Shown piece by piece: positions 17,829-25,925 of a DNA stretch of 64,000 bases. Under the pieces are notes generated by a model, which saw only the letters and a list, made by a program, of their open reading frames with translations, had not been told where the DNA came from and ran no database searches. The translations under genes were made by a program, and so were the position numbers. The DNA is from Phyllobacterium sp. OV277 (GTDB lineage: Bacteria; Pseudomonadota; Alphaproteobacteria; Rhizobiales; Rhizobiaceae). Within the stretch, counting starts at the first letter, position 1. The number at the start of each line of letters is the position of its first letter. The stretch is from positions 620,001 through 684,000 of the forward strand of contig NZ_FNIY01000001.1 of NCBI RefSeq assembly GCF_900104355.1, given 5' to 3'.

Positions 17829-18116
17829 ATGATAATCAAATGCCCCTATTGCGGACCGCGTGACGTCATCGAATTCACCTATCAGGGCGATGCAACACGC
17901 CAACGCCCCGACCCGGCTTCGTCAGATCAGGCTGCATGGAGCGCCTATGTCTATGACCGCGCCAACCCGATGGGCTCGCACCGCGAATTCTGGCTGCACA
18001 GCGGTGGCTGCCGCCAGCATTTGATCATCACCCGCGATATGGCCACACACGTCATTTCATCCGTGGGCTTTGCGCGCGACGCAGTTGCATCGGTAAAAGG
18101 CGGTGAGCACCCATGA
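17829..18116 (+). CDS. soxD: Sarcosine oxidase delta subunit
   Basis: A 95-residue small subunit of heterotetrameric sarcosine oxidase, cytoplasmic. The zinc-binding pattern is present: KCPYCG at residues 4-9 gives two cysteines and HSGGCRQH near residues 57-64 gives the histidine and third cysteine. Its stop overlaps the soxA start by four bases, fixing the operon order soxD-soxA-soxG. The complex converts sarcosine, oxygen and tetrahydrofolate to glycine, peroxide and methylene-tetrahydrofolate. Confidence 0.95.
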   Translation: MIIKCPYCGPRDVIEFTYQGDATRQRPDPASSDQAAWSAYVYDRANPMGSHREFWLHSGGCRQHLIITRDMATHVISSVGFARDAVASVKGGEHP

Positions 18117-21103
18117 CCGCTTCAAGACTTCCCAAGGGCGGACGTGTTGACCGCGCCAAAACCGTTCGCTTTACCTTTGATGGCAAGGCCTATAGCGGCC
18201 ATCCAGGTGATGTGCTGGCTTCAGCCCTCCTTGCCAATGGCATCACGCTGTTTGGCCGCTCCTTCAAATATCACCGCCCGCGCGGCGTCTTTGCTGCGGG
18301 CAGTGATGAACCGAATGCACTTGTCACTGTTCTGTCCGGCAGCGTTCGCGAGCCGAATGTCCGCGCTACCGAACTGGAGATCTATGATGGGCTGGTGACG
18401 GCAAGCCAGAACCGGTTCCCATCGCTCGAGCATGATTTCATGGCCGTCAACCAGTTGGCCGGCCCGATATTTTCCGCAGGATTTTACTACAAGACCTTCA
18501 TGGGACCGGCGATAGGTCCGCTGCGCAGCACCAAAGTCTGGATGTTCTTTGAAAAATTCATCCGCCGCGCCGCCGGTCTTGGCAAGGCAGGCGTGACAGC
18601 AGACCCGGATCATTACGAACGCATGAATGCCTTCTGCGATGTGCTTGTGGTCGGCACTGGCCCCGCCGGGCTTCTGGCGGCAGAAGCTGCTGCGGAAACT
18701 GGCGCACAGGTGATTATCGCCGAAGAGCGCCCTATCGCTGGTGGTTCGCTTCTGGCATCGGTTGAACTGATCGATGGACGCAATGCCGCCGTCTGGGCGC
18801 GGGAAAAAGCGGCAGCGCTTGCTGCCCTTCCCAATGTCCGCTTTCTCACCCGCACCTCCGTCTGGGGTTATTATGATGGCAATGTCCTGACAGCCATCGA
18901 ACACGTCTCCGACTTCAAGCCGAACCGCACGAAGGGGCAGGCACGCCAGCGCTACTGGATTATCCGCACCGGTAAAACCATTCTGGCGACGGGCGCATTT
19001 GAGCGACCCATTGTATTTCCCGGCAATGATTGCCCCGGTGTCATGCTGGCGGATGCTGTCAGGCGCTATGCGGTCGAATACGGCGTTGCGACAGGAAACA
19101 ATGTGACGCTGTTTACCAACAATGACAGCGCCTATGAAGCGGCACGCGCCCTGTCGCAGGCCGGCGTCAACATCGTCGCTATCGTTGATGTGCGTGCCGA
19201 TGTTTCGGGTGCCTGCATCGAGATTGCCTCATCGGCGGGAGCAGAGCTTGTGCTCGGCCATGCGGTAACAGGCACCCATGCGGGTAAAACCCTGAGTTCG
19301 ATCACTGTTCAGCATTTCAATGCGCAGACAGGTCATGTCTCGGGAACGCCGCGGGAAATCAAGACCGATTGTCTGGGTGTTTCAGGCGGATGGTCCCCGG
19401 CTATCCATCTTGCCAGTCAGGCGGGTGGCAAACCGGAATGGGACGAAGACCTGCAGGCCTTCCTGCCACCGGAACCCAACCAGAACTGGGTCACTGCCGG
19501 ATCAGCCGCTGGCTATATGGATACGGTCAGCGTGTTTTCCGACGGTGCCACCAAAGGCTCCTCGTCCAAGGCCAAGCCGAAACTGCCCTCCGTCGACGCG
19601 CCGATGTTCGACGCTTCGCCCGCAGCCGTTTTCCAGATCGAACCGGCAGCCAAGTCTCAAAAAGCTTTCGTCGATTTTCAGCATGACGTTACCGCCGATG
19701 ATATTCGCCTCGCCTATCGCGAAGGGTTCCATTCGGTCGAGCATTTGAAGCGTTACACTACGCTCGGCATGGCGACGGATCAGGGCAAGACCTCCAATAT
19801 TCCCGGCCTTGCCATCATGGCCGATGCGCGTGGCATTACCATTCCTGAGGCTGGAACCACCCGCTTCCGCCCGCCCTTCACCCCGGTTTCCTTCGGTGCG
19901 ATTGCTGGCGAGCGCTATGGCGATCTGCGTCCGCACCGCCTGACACCGATGCATGACTGGCATCTGGCCAATAGCGCCAAGACCTATGAGGCCGGGCTTT
20001 GGCATCGCCCGATGATCTATGGCAGCCATGGCGAAACTGTTGAACAGGCCTATGTGCGGGAAGCCCGCGCCGTGCGCCAGAGTGTCGGCATTGTCGATGT
20101 TTCAACTCTCGGGAAGATCGATATTCAGGGCCCCGACGCGGGAATATTCCTCGACCGCGTTTATACCAACATGTTCTCCACCCTGCCCGTCGGTAAGGCA
20201 CGCTACGGCCTGATGCTGCGTGAAGATGGGATTGTCTATGATGACGGCACCACATGGCGCTTGAGCGAAACGCAGTTCCTGATGACGACAACCACCGCCA
20301 ATGCCGGAAATGTCATGCAGCATCTGGAATTCTATCTCGATTGCATCTGGCCTGACCTGCGCGTGCATCTCACTTCAGTCACCGATGTCTGGGCCGGTAC
20401 GGCTGTGTCAGGCCCAAAAGCCCGCGCTGTTCTGGAAGCCTGTGTCACGGGAACCAGCGTCGACAATACGACTCTGCCTTTCATGGGCATTGTTTATGGT
20501 TCAATCGGCGATGTGCCCGTCATGATCTGCCGCCTCTCCTTCTCGGGCGAACTTGCCTATGAAGTCTATTGCGGCGCGGGTTTCGGCACGCAGGTCTGGG
20601 AAGCGCTGCTGGAAGCAGGCAAGCCTTACGATATCATGCCTTACGGGCTGGAAGCGCTTGGTACGCTGCGTATCGAAAAGGGCCACGTTACCGGTGCCGA
20701 GATCGATGGACGGACCACCGCCCACGATCTGCATCTGGATTGGATGTTGTCGAAAAAGAAGCCCTATATCGGCTCCGCCATGAAGGATCGCGACGGGCTT
20801 GCCGACGAAAATCGTCTGTCGCTTGTGGGCCTGATCTCGCTCGACAACCAGTCGATCAATGGCGGCAGCCATATCGTCAGTGATGCCACTCCGCGCGAGC
20901 CTGCCGACAGTTTCGGCCATGTGACTGCCGCCTGCTATTCACCGGCGCTCGGCAAATATATTGCACTGGCGCTGGTCAAGCACGGAACATCAATGATCGG
21001 CAACCGTGCCTATGCGACGGACCTCCTGCGCGGCAAGCATGGCGCGGTTGAGATCGTCAGTCACCACATGTTTGATCCAGAGGGGAGCCGGATGCATGGC
21101 TGA
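18113..21103 (+). CDS. soxA: Sarcosine oxidase alpha subunit
   Basis: A 996-residue alpha subunit that binds NAD and folate. The N-terminal 100 residues form a ferredoxin-like domain (FDGKAYSGHPGD and RSFKYHRPRG) without the iron-sulfur cysteines, as usual for SoxA. A dinucleotide-binding domain follows (VVGTGPAGLLAAEAA, about 182-196). The C-terminal 400 residues are the GcvT-like folate domain, including a GELAYEV segment. Length is normal for the family. It overlaps soxD by four bases and soxG by eight. Together with soxD and soxG it needs a beta subunit with covalent FMN, which is not encoded here. Confidence 0.95.
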   Translation: MTASRLPKGGRVDRAKTVRFTFDGKAYSGHPGDVLASALLANGITLFGRSFKYHRPRGVFAAGSDEPNALVTVLSGSVREPNVRATELEIYDGLVTASQNRFPSLEHDFMAVNQLAGPIFSAGFYYKTFMGPAIGPLRSTKVWMFFEKFIRRAAGLGKAGVTADPDHYERMNAFCDVLVVGTGPAGLLAAEAAAETGAQVIIAEERPIAGGSLLASVELIDGRNAAVWAREKAAALAALPNVRFLTRTSVWGYYDGNVLTAIEHVSDFKPNRTKGQARQRYWIIRTGKTILATGAFERPIVFPGNDCPGVMLADAVRRYAVEYGVATGNNVTLFTNNDSAYEAARALSQAGVNIVAIVDVRADVSGACIEIASSAGAELVLGHAVTGTHAGKTLSSITVQHFNAQTGHVSGTPREIKTDCLGVSGGWSPAIHLASQAGGKPEWDEDLQAFLPPEPNQNWVTAGSAAGYMDTVSVFSDGATKGSSSKAKPKLPSVDAPMFDASPAAVFQIEPAAKSQKAFVDFQHDVTADDIRLAYREGFHSVEHLKRYTTLGMATDQGKTSNIPGLAIMADARGITIPEAGTTRFRPPFTPVSFGAIAGERYGDLRPHRLTPMHDWHLANSAKTYEAGLWHRPMIYGSHGETVEQAYVREARAVRQSVGIVDVSTLGKIDIQGPDAGIFLDRVYTNMFSTLPVGKARYGLMLREDGIVYDDGTTWRLSETQFLMTTTTANAGNVMQHLEFYLDCIWPDLRVHLTSVTDVWAGTAVSGPKARAVLEACVTGTSVDNTTLPFMGIVYGSIGDVPVMICRLSFSGELAYEVYCGAGFGTQVWEALLEAGKPYDIMPYGLEALGTLRIEKGHVTGAEIDGRTTAHDLHLDWMLSKKKPYIGSAMKDRDGLADENRLSLVGLISLDNQSINGGSHIVSDATPREPADSFGHVTAACYSPALGKYIALALVKHGTSMIGNRAYATDLLRGKHGAVEIVSHHMFDPEGSRMHG

Positions 21104-21683
21104 ACCATTATCTCCACTCGGCCACGCGTTCATAACCGGCGACCACGGTAACTCTGCTGGTGGTGTCGGCATTGCGATAACGGAGCGGAAAAACCTGTCC
21201 ATCGTACAGGTCACTGCGTGGCGTGAAACCGTACCTGCCATTCTGACCGCCATCAGCAATGTCACTGGCCTCAGCGTCCCGGATAAACCCGGCGCGGGTC
21301 GCAGCGCCGGCGAGAAATCCGTGTTTGGTTTTGCCCCCGGCCGTTACTTCGTCGTGGCGCAAGCCAGCGATCTGGAAGATCGTTTGCGCAAGGCGATACC
21401 GCTTGAAACCGGAACGATCATCGATCTCACCCATGGCCGCATGGCCATTCGCGTCAAAGGTCCGTGGTCTGAATGGGTTTTGTCAAAGCTCTTCGCCATC
21501 GACTTTTCCGAGCACGCTTTTCCGGTTGGTTTTGGCCGCGCGACGCTGCATCACGATATTCACACAAATATCCAGCGTATTGATGAGGAAACCTTTGACC
21601 TCTACGTGTTCCGCACCTTTGCCCGCTCGTTCTGGCAAACGCTCGGCCACGCGGCAGCCGAAGTGGGCTACCACGTCCAATAG
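21096..21683 (+). CDS. soxG: Sarcosine oxidase gamma subunit
   Basis: A 195-residue gamma subunit, related to the GcvT fold and needed for assembly of the oxidase. The ATG at 21096 is chosen because GAGGGGAG lies about ten bases upstream, giving an eight-base overlap with soxA; a longer frame back to 21006 would lie within soxA. LTHGRMAIRVKGP in the middle and the tail FRTFARSFWQTL are typical of this subunit. The gene is convergent with guaD, only five bases away. Confidence 0.92.
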   Translation: MAEPLSPLGHAFITGDHGNSAGGVGIAITERKNLSIVQVTAWRETVPAILTAISNVTGLSVPDKPGAGRSAGEKSVFGFAPGRYFVVAQASDLEDRLRKAIPLETGTIIDLTHGRMAIRVKGPWSEWVLSKLFAIDFSEHAFPVGFGRATLHHDIHTNIQRIDEETFDLYVFRTFARSFWQTLGHAAAEVGYHVQ

Positions 21684-21688
21684 TCAGA

Positions 21689-23005
21689 TCAAGTGGTGAG
21701 CAAGCTCTTCGCAGGCTTTCCGGCCACGTAGACCTCGGCGATGGTGCGGTCATCGCCCATGGTCTGCATCAGGAAAAGCTCCTCGACCAGCGTTTCCACC
21801 GTCTCCATGCGCAGACGCATGGCCGGAGTTGAACGGGCATTGAGCACGATGCAATCGGCTTCCGCACCCGGCATGAACGAGCCAATGATCCCTTGCAGTG
21901 ACAGGGCGCGGGCATTGCCAAGCGTCGCCTGATAATATGATCGCAGTGGATGATAGCGCTGGCCCTGAATGTTCAGAATCTTGTAGCCCTCATCCAGCGT
22001 GCGCAGCATGGAATAGGACGTGCCACCGCCAATATCCGTGGCGATTGCATGGCGCACTGGCGGATTGGATGCTTCCAGCCGGGCCAGATTGAACAGTCCG
22101 CTGCCGATGAACAGATTGGAGGTCGGGCAGAACACCGCCACCGAAGCGCTATTGGCGATAGAGGCGATTTCCGCATCGGTCAGGTGAATACAATGGCCAA
22201 GCAGCGTCTTGGAGCCAAGCAGGCCGTAATGCTCATAGACTTCAGTATAGTCCCGGCTCCACGGGAACAGCTCTGCCACGAAGGCAATCTCGGCGGTGTT
22301 TTCGCAAAGATGCGTCTGCACATGCAGATCAGGATATTCGCGCACCAGCGCGCCGCTCATCTCCAGTTGCTCGGGGCTGGATGTCGGGGCAAAGCGCGGC
22401 GTAATCGCGTAGAGCTGGCGCCCCCTACCGTGCCATTTGCCGATCAACTCCTTGCTGTCGTTATAGCCTGACTGCGGCGTATCCAGAAGCCCCGGCGGTG
22501 CATTGCGATCCATCATCACCTTACCCGCGACCATGCGCATATTGCGCCTATCCGCTTCGAGGAAGAAGGCTTCAACTGATGCCTTGTGAACGGTGCAATA
22601 GGCGGCAGCGGTGGTGGTGCCGTGCCGGATCAGTTCATCAAAAAACGCCGAGGCAATCCGTTCAGGATGCCCCTGATTGGAGAATTTCTGCTCTTCAACA
22701 AAGGTGTATTTGTTCAGCCATTCCATCAACTCGCCCGCATAGGAGGCAACAACCTGCGTCTGCGGATAGTGTATATGCGTGTCGATAAAGCCCGGCATGA
22801 TCAGGTATGGGCGATGATCGATGACCTCGACATTCCGCCCTTCCCCGGCCCGCAGACGCGAGAATTCATCCATCGCCCATATCTTGCCGTCGCGGATCAG
22901 CAGTGCGCCATCTTCAATATAGGTGAACGCATCAGGGCTCGCTTCGCCAGCCAAAGGCTCATCGTGAAACGTCAGCAGACGCCCGCGTAACAGAAGTTCA
23001 GTCAT
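21689..23005 (-). CDS. guaD: Guanine deaminase
   Basis: A 438-residue amidohydrolase converting guanine to xanthine in purine breakdown. The zinc ligands are seen in PGFIDTHIHYPQ (HxH), QTHLCEN and LLGHCIHL, and the fourth-ligand aspartate in ATDIGGGTS. These, with the TVHKASVEAFF segment, are typical of bacterial GuaD rather than of other deaminases. It overlaps puuD by four bases, so the two are co-translated in the order puuD-guaD, linking guanine deamination to urate oxidation further down the same route. Confidence 0.93.
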   Translation of the reverse strand: MTELLLRGRLLTFHDEPLAGEASPDAFTYIEDGALLIRDGKIWAMDEFSRLRAGEGRNVEVIDHRPYLIMPGFIDTHIHYPQTQVVASYAGELMEWLNKYTFVEEQKFSNQGHPERIASAFFDELIRHGTTTAAAYCTVHKASVEAFFLEADRRNMRMVAGKVMMDRNAPPGLLDTPQSGYNDSKELIGKWHGRGRQLYAITPRFAPTSSPEQLEMSGALVREYPDLHVQTHLCENTAEIAFVAELFPWSRDYTEVYEHYGLLGSKTLLGHCIHLTDAEIASIANSASVAVFCPTSNLFIGSGLFNLARLEASNPPVRHAIATDIGGGTSYSMLRTLDEGYKILNIQGQRYHPLRSYYQATLGNARALSLQGIIGSFMPGAEADCIVLNARSTPAMRLRMETVETLVEELFLMQTMGDDRTIAEVYVAGKPAKSLLTT

Positions 23006-24231
23006 TGCGTCGATTTTCCCGATGCCGCGGAGCGATACCAGGAGACGATCTGGGCCCGTTCAGCATCTGTCATTTGAGTAAGGTTTCCCGGTGGCATGGC
23101 GTGGCTGGCACCGGCGAAGAGATAGACCTGACTGGCGTGAGTCGCAATCATGGCATCCGTATCAAGCCGGATACCTTTGGGCGGATGGGCGATCCCTTCC
23201 CATGATGGCTCCGCCGCATGGCACATGGAACAGCGCCCCATCACCGTATCGCGCACCTGTTGAAAGTTCTGCGCGGCGAGAAACGGCGTTGCGGCGTTTG
23301 ATACTTTTTCCTCGCCTTTCAAAACCTTTGGCACTGTCGACAGCCAGACAATCACGATGAACAGCACGACTGATGCCAGCCATGTCCAGTGCGGATTCCC
23401 CTTTCCGGCGTGTTTAGAATTGAAGTAATGGCGGATCAGCACACCCATCACGAAAATCAGCGCTGCAATAATCCAGTTGAATTCCGTTGAGCTGGCCAAA
23501 GGATAATGGTTGGACAGCATCAGGAAAATAACGGGAAGCGTCAGGTAATTATTGTGGGTCGAGCGCTGCTTGGCTTGTTTCCCGAGCTTCGGATCTGGCG
23601 TCTTTCCAGCGATCAGATCAGCCACAACCTTCTTCTGATTGGGGATGATCAGCAGGAAGACATTGCCGGACATGATCGTCGCGGTGAATGCGCCGAGATG
23701 CAGGAAGGCAGCACGTCCGGTGAAGAGATGCGTATAGCCCCACGCCATGAAAACGATGACCGCATAAAGGATGATCATCAGGGCGGTGTCATTTTTGGCC
23801 AGCGGCGATTTGCAGAGGAGATCGTAAATCAGCCAGCCCAAGCCGATAGAAGCCAGCGAAATCAGGATCGCAACGGGTGTCGACACGTCAAGCACATTGC
23901 GATCAATGAGATAAAGATCAGCACCCGCATAATAGACGATGCAGAGCATTGCAAAGCCTGATAGCCACGTCGCATAGGACTCCCATTTGAACCAGATCAG
24001 ATGTTCCGGCATGTTGGGCGGCGCGACCATATATTTCTGGATGTGGTAGAAGCCACCCCCATGCACCTGCCATTCCTCACCATTCACCCCCTGCGGCAGT
24101 CCCTGATGACGCCGCAACCCCAGATCAAGCGCGATGAAATAGAAGGATGAGCCGATCCATGCGATTGCAGTGATGACATGCAACCAGCGGGCGGCAAAGC
24201 TGAGCCATTCCCAGAAAATAAGGTAATCCAT
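23002..24231 (-). CDS. puuD: Membrane-bound urate hydroxylase with cytochrome c domain
   Basis: A 409-residue protein of the PuuD family, which oxidises urate to 5-hydroxyisourate. About eight membrane helices fill residues 1-300, with a conserved HVITAIAWIGSSFYF first span, then a C-terminal cytochrome c domain with the heme motif CSMCH (about residue 345) and a possible axial methionine in HAMPPGN. It passes electrons to the respiratory chain rather than making peroxide like uricase. I chose the ATG at 24231 with GAGG five bases upstream; a TTG at 24246 would add five residues. The palindromic repeat lies just upstream. Confidence 0.9.
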   Translation of the reverse strand: MDYLIFWEWLSFAARWLHVITAIAWIGSSFYFIALDLGLRRHQGLPQGVNGEEWQVHGGGFYHIQKYMVAPPNMPEHLIWFKWESYATWLSGFAMLCIVYYAGADLYLIDRNVLDVSTPVAILISLASIGLGWLIYDLLCKSPLAKNDTALMIILYAVIVFMAWGYTHLFTGRAAFLHLGAFTATIMSGNVFLLIIPNQKKVVADLIAGKTPDPKLGKQAKQRSTHNNYLTLPVIFLMLSNHYPLASSTEFNWIIAALIFVMGVLIRHYFNSKHAGKGNPHWTWLASVVLFIVIVWLSTVPKVLKGEEKVSNAATPFLAAQNFQQVRDTVMGRCSMCHAAEPSWEGIAHPPKGIRLDTDAMIATHASQVYLFAGASHAMPPGNLTQMTDAERAQIVSWYRSAASGKSTQ

Positions 24232-24304
24232 CAAGGCCTCATGCAAAGCATCACAATGCGTGTGTTCGAGGCTTGATGCAAGGTGGGGAAGTAGTCAGTT
24301 GGGA

Positions 24305-24478
24305 GTAGTGAGTAGTCCGTGGTTCGACAAGCTCACCATGAGGGGCTTGGGTGGATGCAACGCTATTCGCAAAGACTGTAGCACAAGGGTTGCAGAACTT
24401 GACTCCCGTTCATCCTCACTCTCCCTCATGGCGAGCTTGTCGAACCACGAACCACGAACCCCGGACTACTCACTACTC
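24305..24478. repeat. Palindromic intergenic repeat, copy 1
   Basis: Long imperfect inverted repeat. The left arm (24305-24343) carries AGTAGTCCG then GGTTCGACAAGCTCACCATG; the right arm (24424-24478) carries its complement, CATGGCGAGCTTGTCGAACC, and CGGACTACTCACTAC. The unpaired centre holds GATGCAACGCTA. A second copy with the same arm core and the same central motif is at 37666-37825. It lies between the puuD start and the end of the oxygenase gene and encodes nothing. Confidence 0.85.
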
Positions 24479-24484
24479 ACCTAC

Positions 24485-25183
24485 CTACTTGGAATCATGA
24501 AAAATAATCCCCAACGTATTGCGTTTGCCGCTGCGGACCCGGCTGACCCCATGGCGCATGTTCACGCGGTAATAGCCGCGCGAGCCTTTAACCGGTCGCT
24601 GGCTGACGGGAAAGACCACACCATCACCTTGTTTCAGCGGCACCACTTCCGCGCGCGATTGCATACGCGGTCGCTGCTCGGTCAGCACGAACTCGCCGCC
24701 GGTAAAATCCTCTCCCGGTTCTTTCAGCAGAAAAGCCACCTGCAGGGGAAACACATGCACCCCGTAAATATCCTGATGCAGGCAATTGTAATCTCCCGCA
24801 CCATATTCCAGCAGCAGAGGTGTCGGCCTGTCCTGCCCCGCCGCATGACAACGCTCGATGAATGCCTGATGCTCATCAGGATAGCGGATATCGATGCCCA
24901 TATGCTCGTTCCAGCGATTGGCGATGCCAGCCAGCGGCGGATAGAGCGCTTCACGCAAGCCATGCACAATCTCAGGCAGCGGATAGGAGAAATACTTGTA
25001 TTCGCCCTGCCCGAAACCATGCCGGGCCATAATGATGCGCTTGCGGAAAATCGTATCATCAGGATAGCTGTCTGCCAGCGTCTCGCATTCCTCCTGCGTC
25101 AACACACTCCGAAGGATCTTGCAGCCGGAGGCGTCCATTTCCGCTTCTGCTGCATTCCAGTCGACATCGCGCAGTCCAGTCAT
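24485..25183 (-). CDS. 2-oxoglutarate/Fe(II)-dependent oxygenase, proline-hydroxylase-like
   Basis: A 232-residue protein with the double-stranded beta-helix fold of 2OG-Fe(II) dioxygenases. The iron motif HxD is in NCLHQDIYG, the distal histidine and 2OG-binding arginine in YYRVNMRHGVSRVRSGKR. It resembles a widespread family annotated as proline hydroxylase, whose substrate is usually a protein or is unknown. Start placed at ATG 25183, where GAGGA lies eight bases upstream; ATG 25201 is a possible alternative. It stands alone, downstream end abutting the palindromic repeat. Confidence 0.8.
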   Translation of the reverse strand: MTGLRDVDWNAAEAEMDASGCKILRSVLTQEECETLADSYPDDTIFRKRIIMARHGFGQGEYKYFSYPLPEIVHGLREALYPPLAGIANRWNEHMGIDIRYPDEHQAFIERCHAAGQDRPTPLLLEYGAGDYNCLHQDIYGVHVFPLQVAFLLKEPGEDFTGGEFVLTEQRPRMQSRAEVVPLKQGDGVVFPVSQRPVKGSRGYYRVNMRHGVSRVRSGKRNTLGIIFHDSK

Positions 25184-25398
25184 CGCCGTTTCCTCGATCA
25201 TTTTAGTTTCACCAACAGGAAAACCTGATCGGGCCAGAACAACCACCCGATTCCTGCGCTCAAACCATGAAAAGGCCAGGTTTTTCATCCAATTGGCCAC
25301 ACACACGACGATTTTAAGTGACTCAGCTTGCCGGACTTCATAAATAGAGTCGCAACGAGGCCGGTTCGGCCCGCGACAATGAGCTATTGGAAACGCAT

Positions 25399-25815
25399 AT
25401 GGGCTTTAGCAGAAATGGCAAATCAGGAAGGCGTGGGTCCGCTCCGCTGCTGATTTCTATTTTCTGGCTGATTGCGACTTTAGGCGCCGTCTATATCGCT
25501 GCTCCCGAAACGGATTTGCGCAACAACCGTGCCAGTACGCCGGTTCGCGACGATGCACGTCTGGCCCATGAGAGTGATAACCGGTCGGGCCCGGTGCAAA
25601 ATTCCATGCGCATTGCCGCACTGGAAGCTCTGCACCTGAAAATCAAAAGCGGTATGCGGGCAGGCACGGATTCCCACGATGGCCTATTGCCTGGCGGGAA
25701 CGAACTCGTCCTGATCAGCAGACAGTCCGCTTCTCCATTGGAAACAGGTTCGGGCCTTGTGCTTGAACAAATAAGCGTTTTCAGCGCGCGGGCACCTCCT
25801 CTCGCCCTTGCTTGA
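25399..25815 (+). CDS. Possible small single-span membrane protein
   Basis: A 138-residue frame beginning MGFSRNGKSGRRG. It has a basic head, one hydrophobic span (about residues 17-34) and a polar tail with no recognised domain. It lies upstream of secDF in the same direction, where many bacteria carry yajC, but it does not resemble YajC. The ribosome site is weak (GGAAAC) and codon structure is only fair, so it could be a chance frame in otherwise empty DNA. Confidence 0.35.
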   Translation: MGFSRNGKSGRRGSAPLLISIFWLIATLGAVYIAAPETDLRNNRASTPVRDDARLAHESDNRSGPVQNSMRIAALEALHLKIKSGMRAGTDSHDGLLPGGNELVLISRQSASPLETGSGLVLEQISVFSARAPPLALA

Positions 25816-25925
25816 GACCATTCGTTGCTCAGCAACGGTCCCAACACAACACCATCGGCAAGCCGCCCGGAACAGATGTGATCATCTCTCGGCAGCAGGG
25901 CCGCAATTCATAACGGAACACTGAC

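Noticed and set aside
24305-24478. CRISPR array or attachment site
   Set aside because: There are only two inverted arms with one centre, no direct repeats with regular spacers, no cas genes and no integrase nearby.
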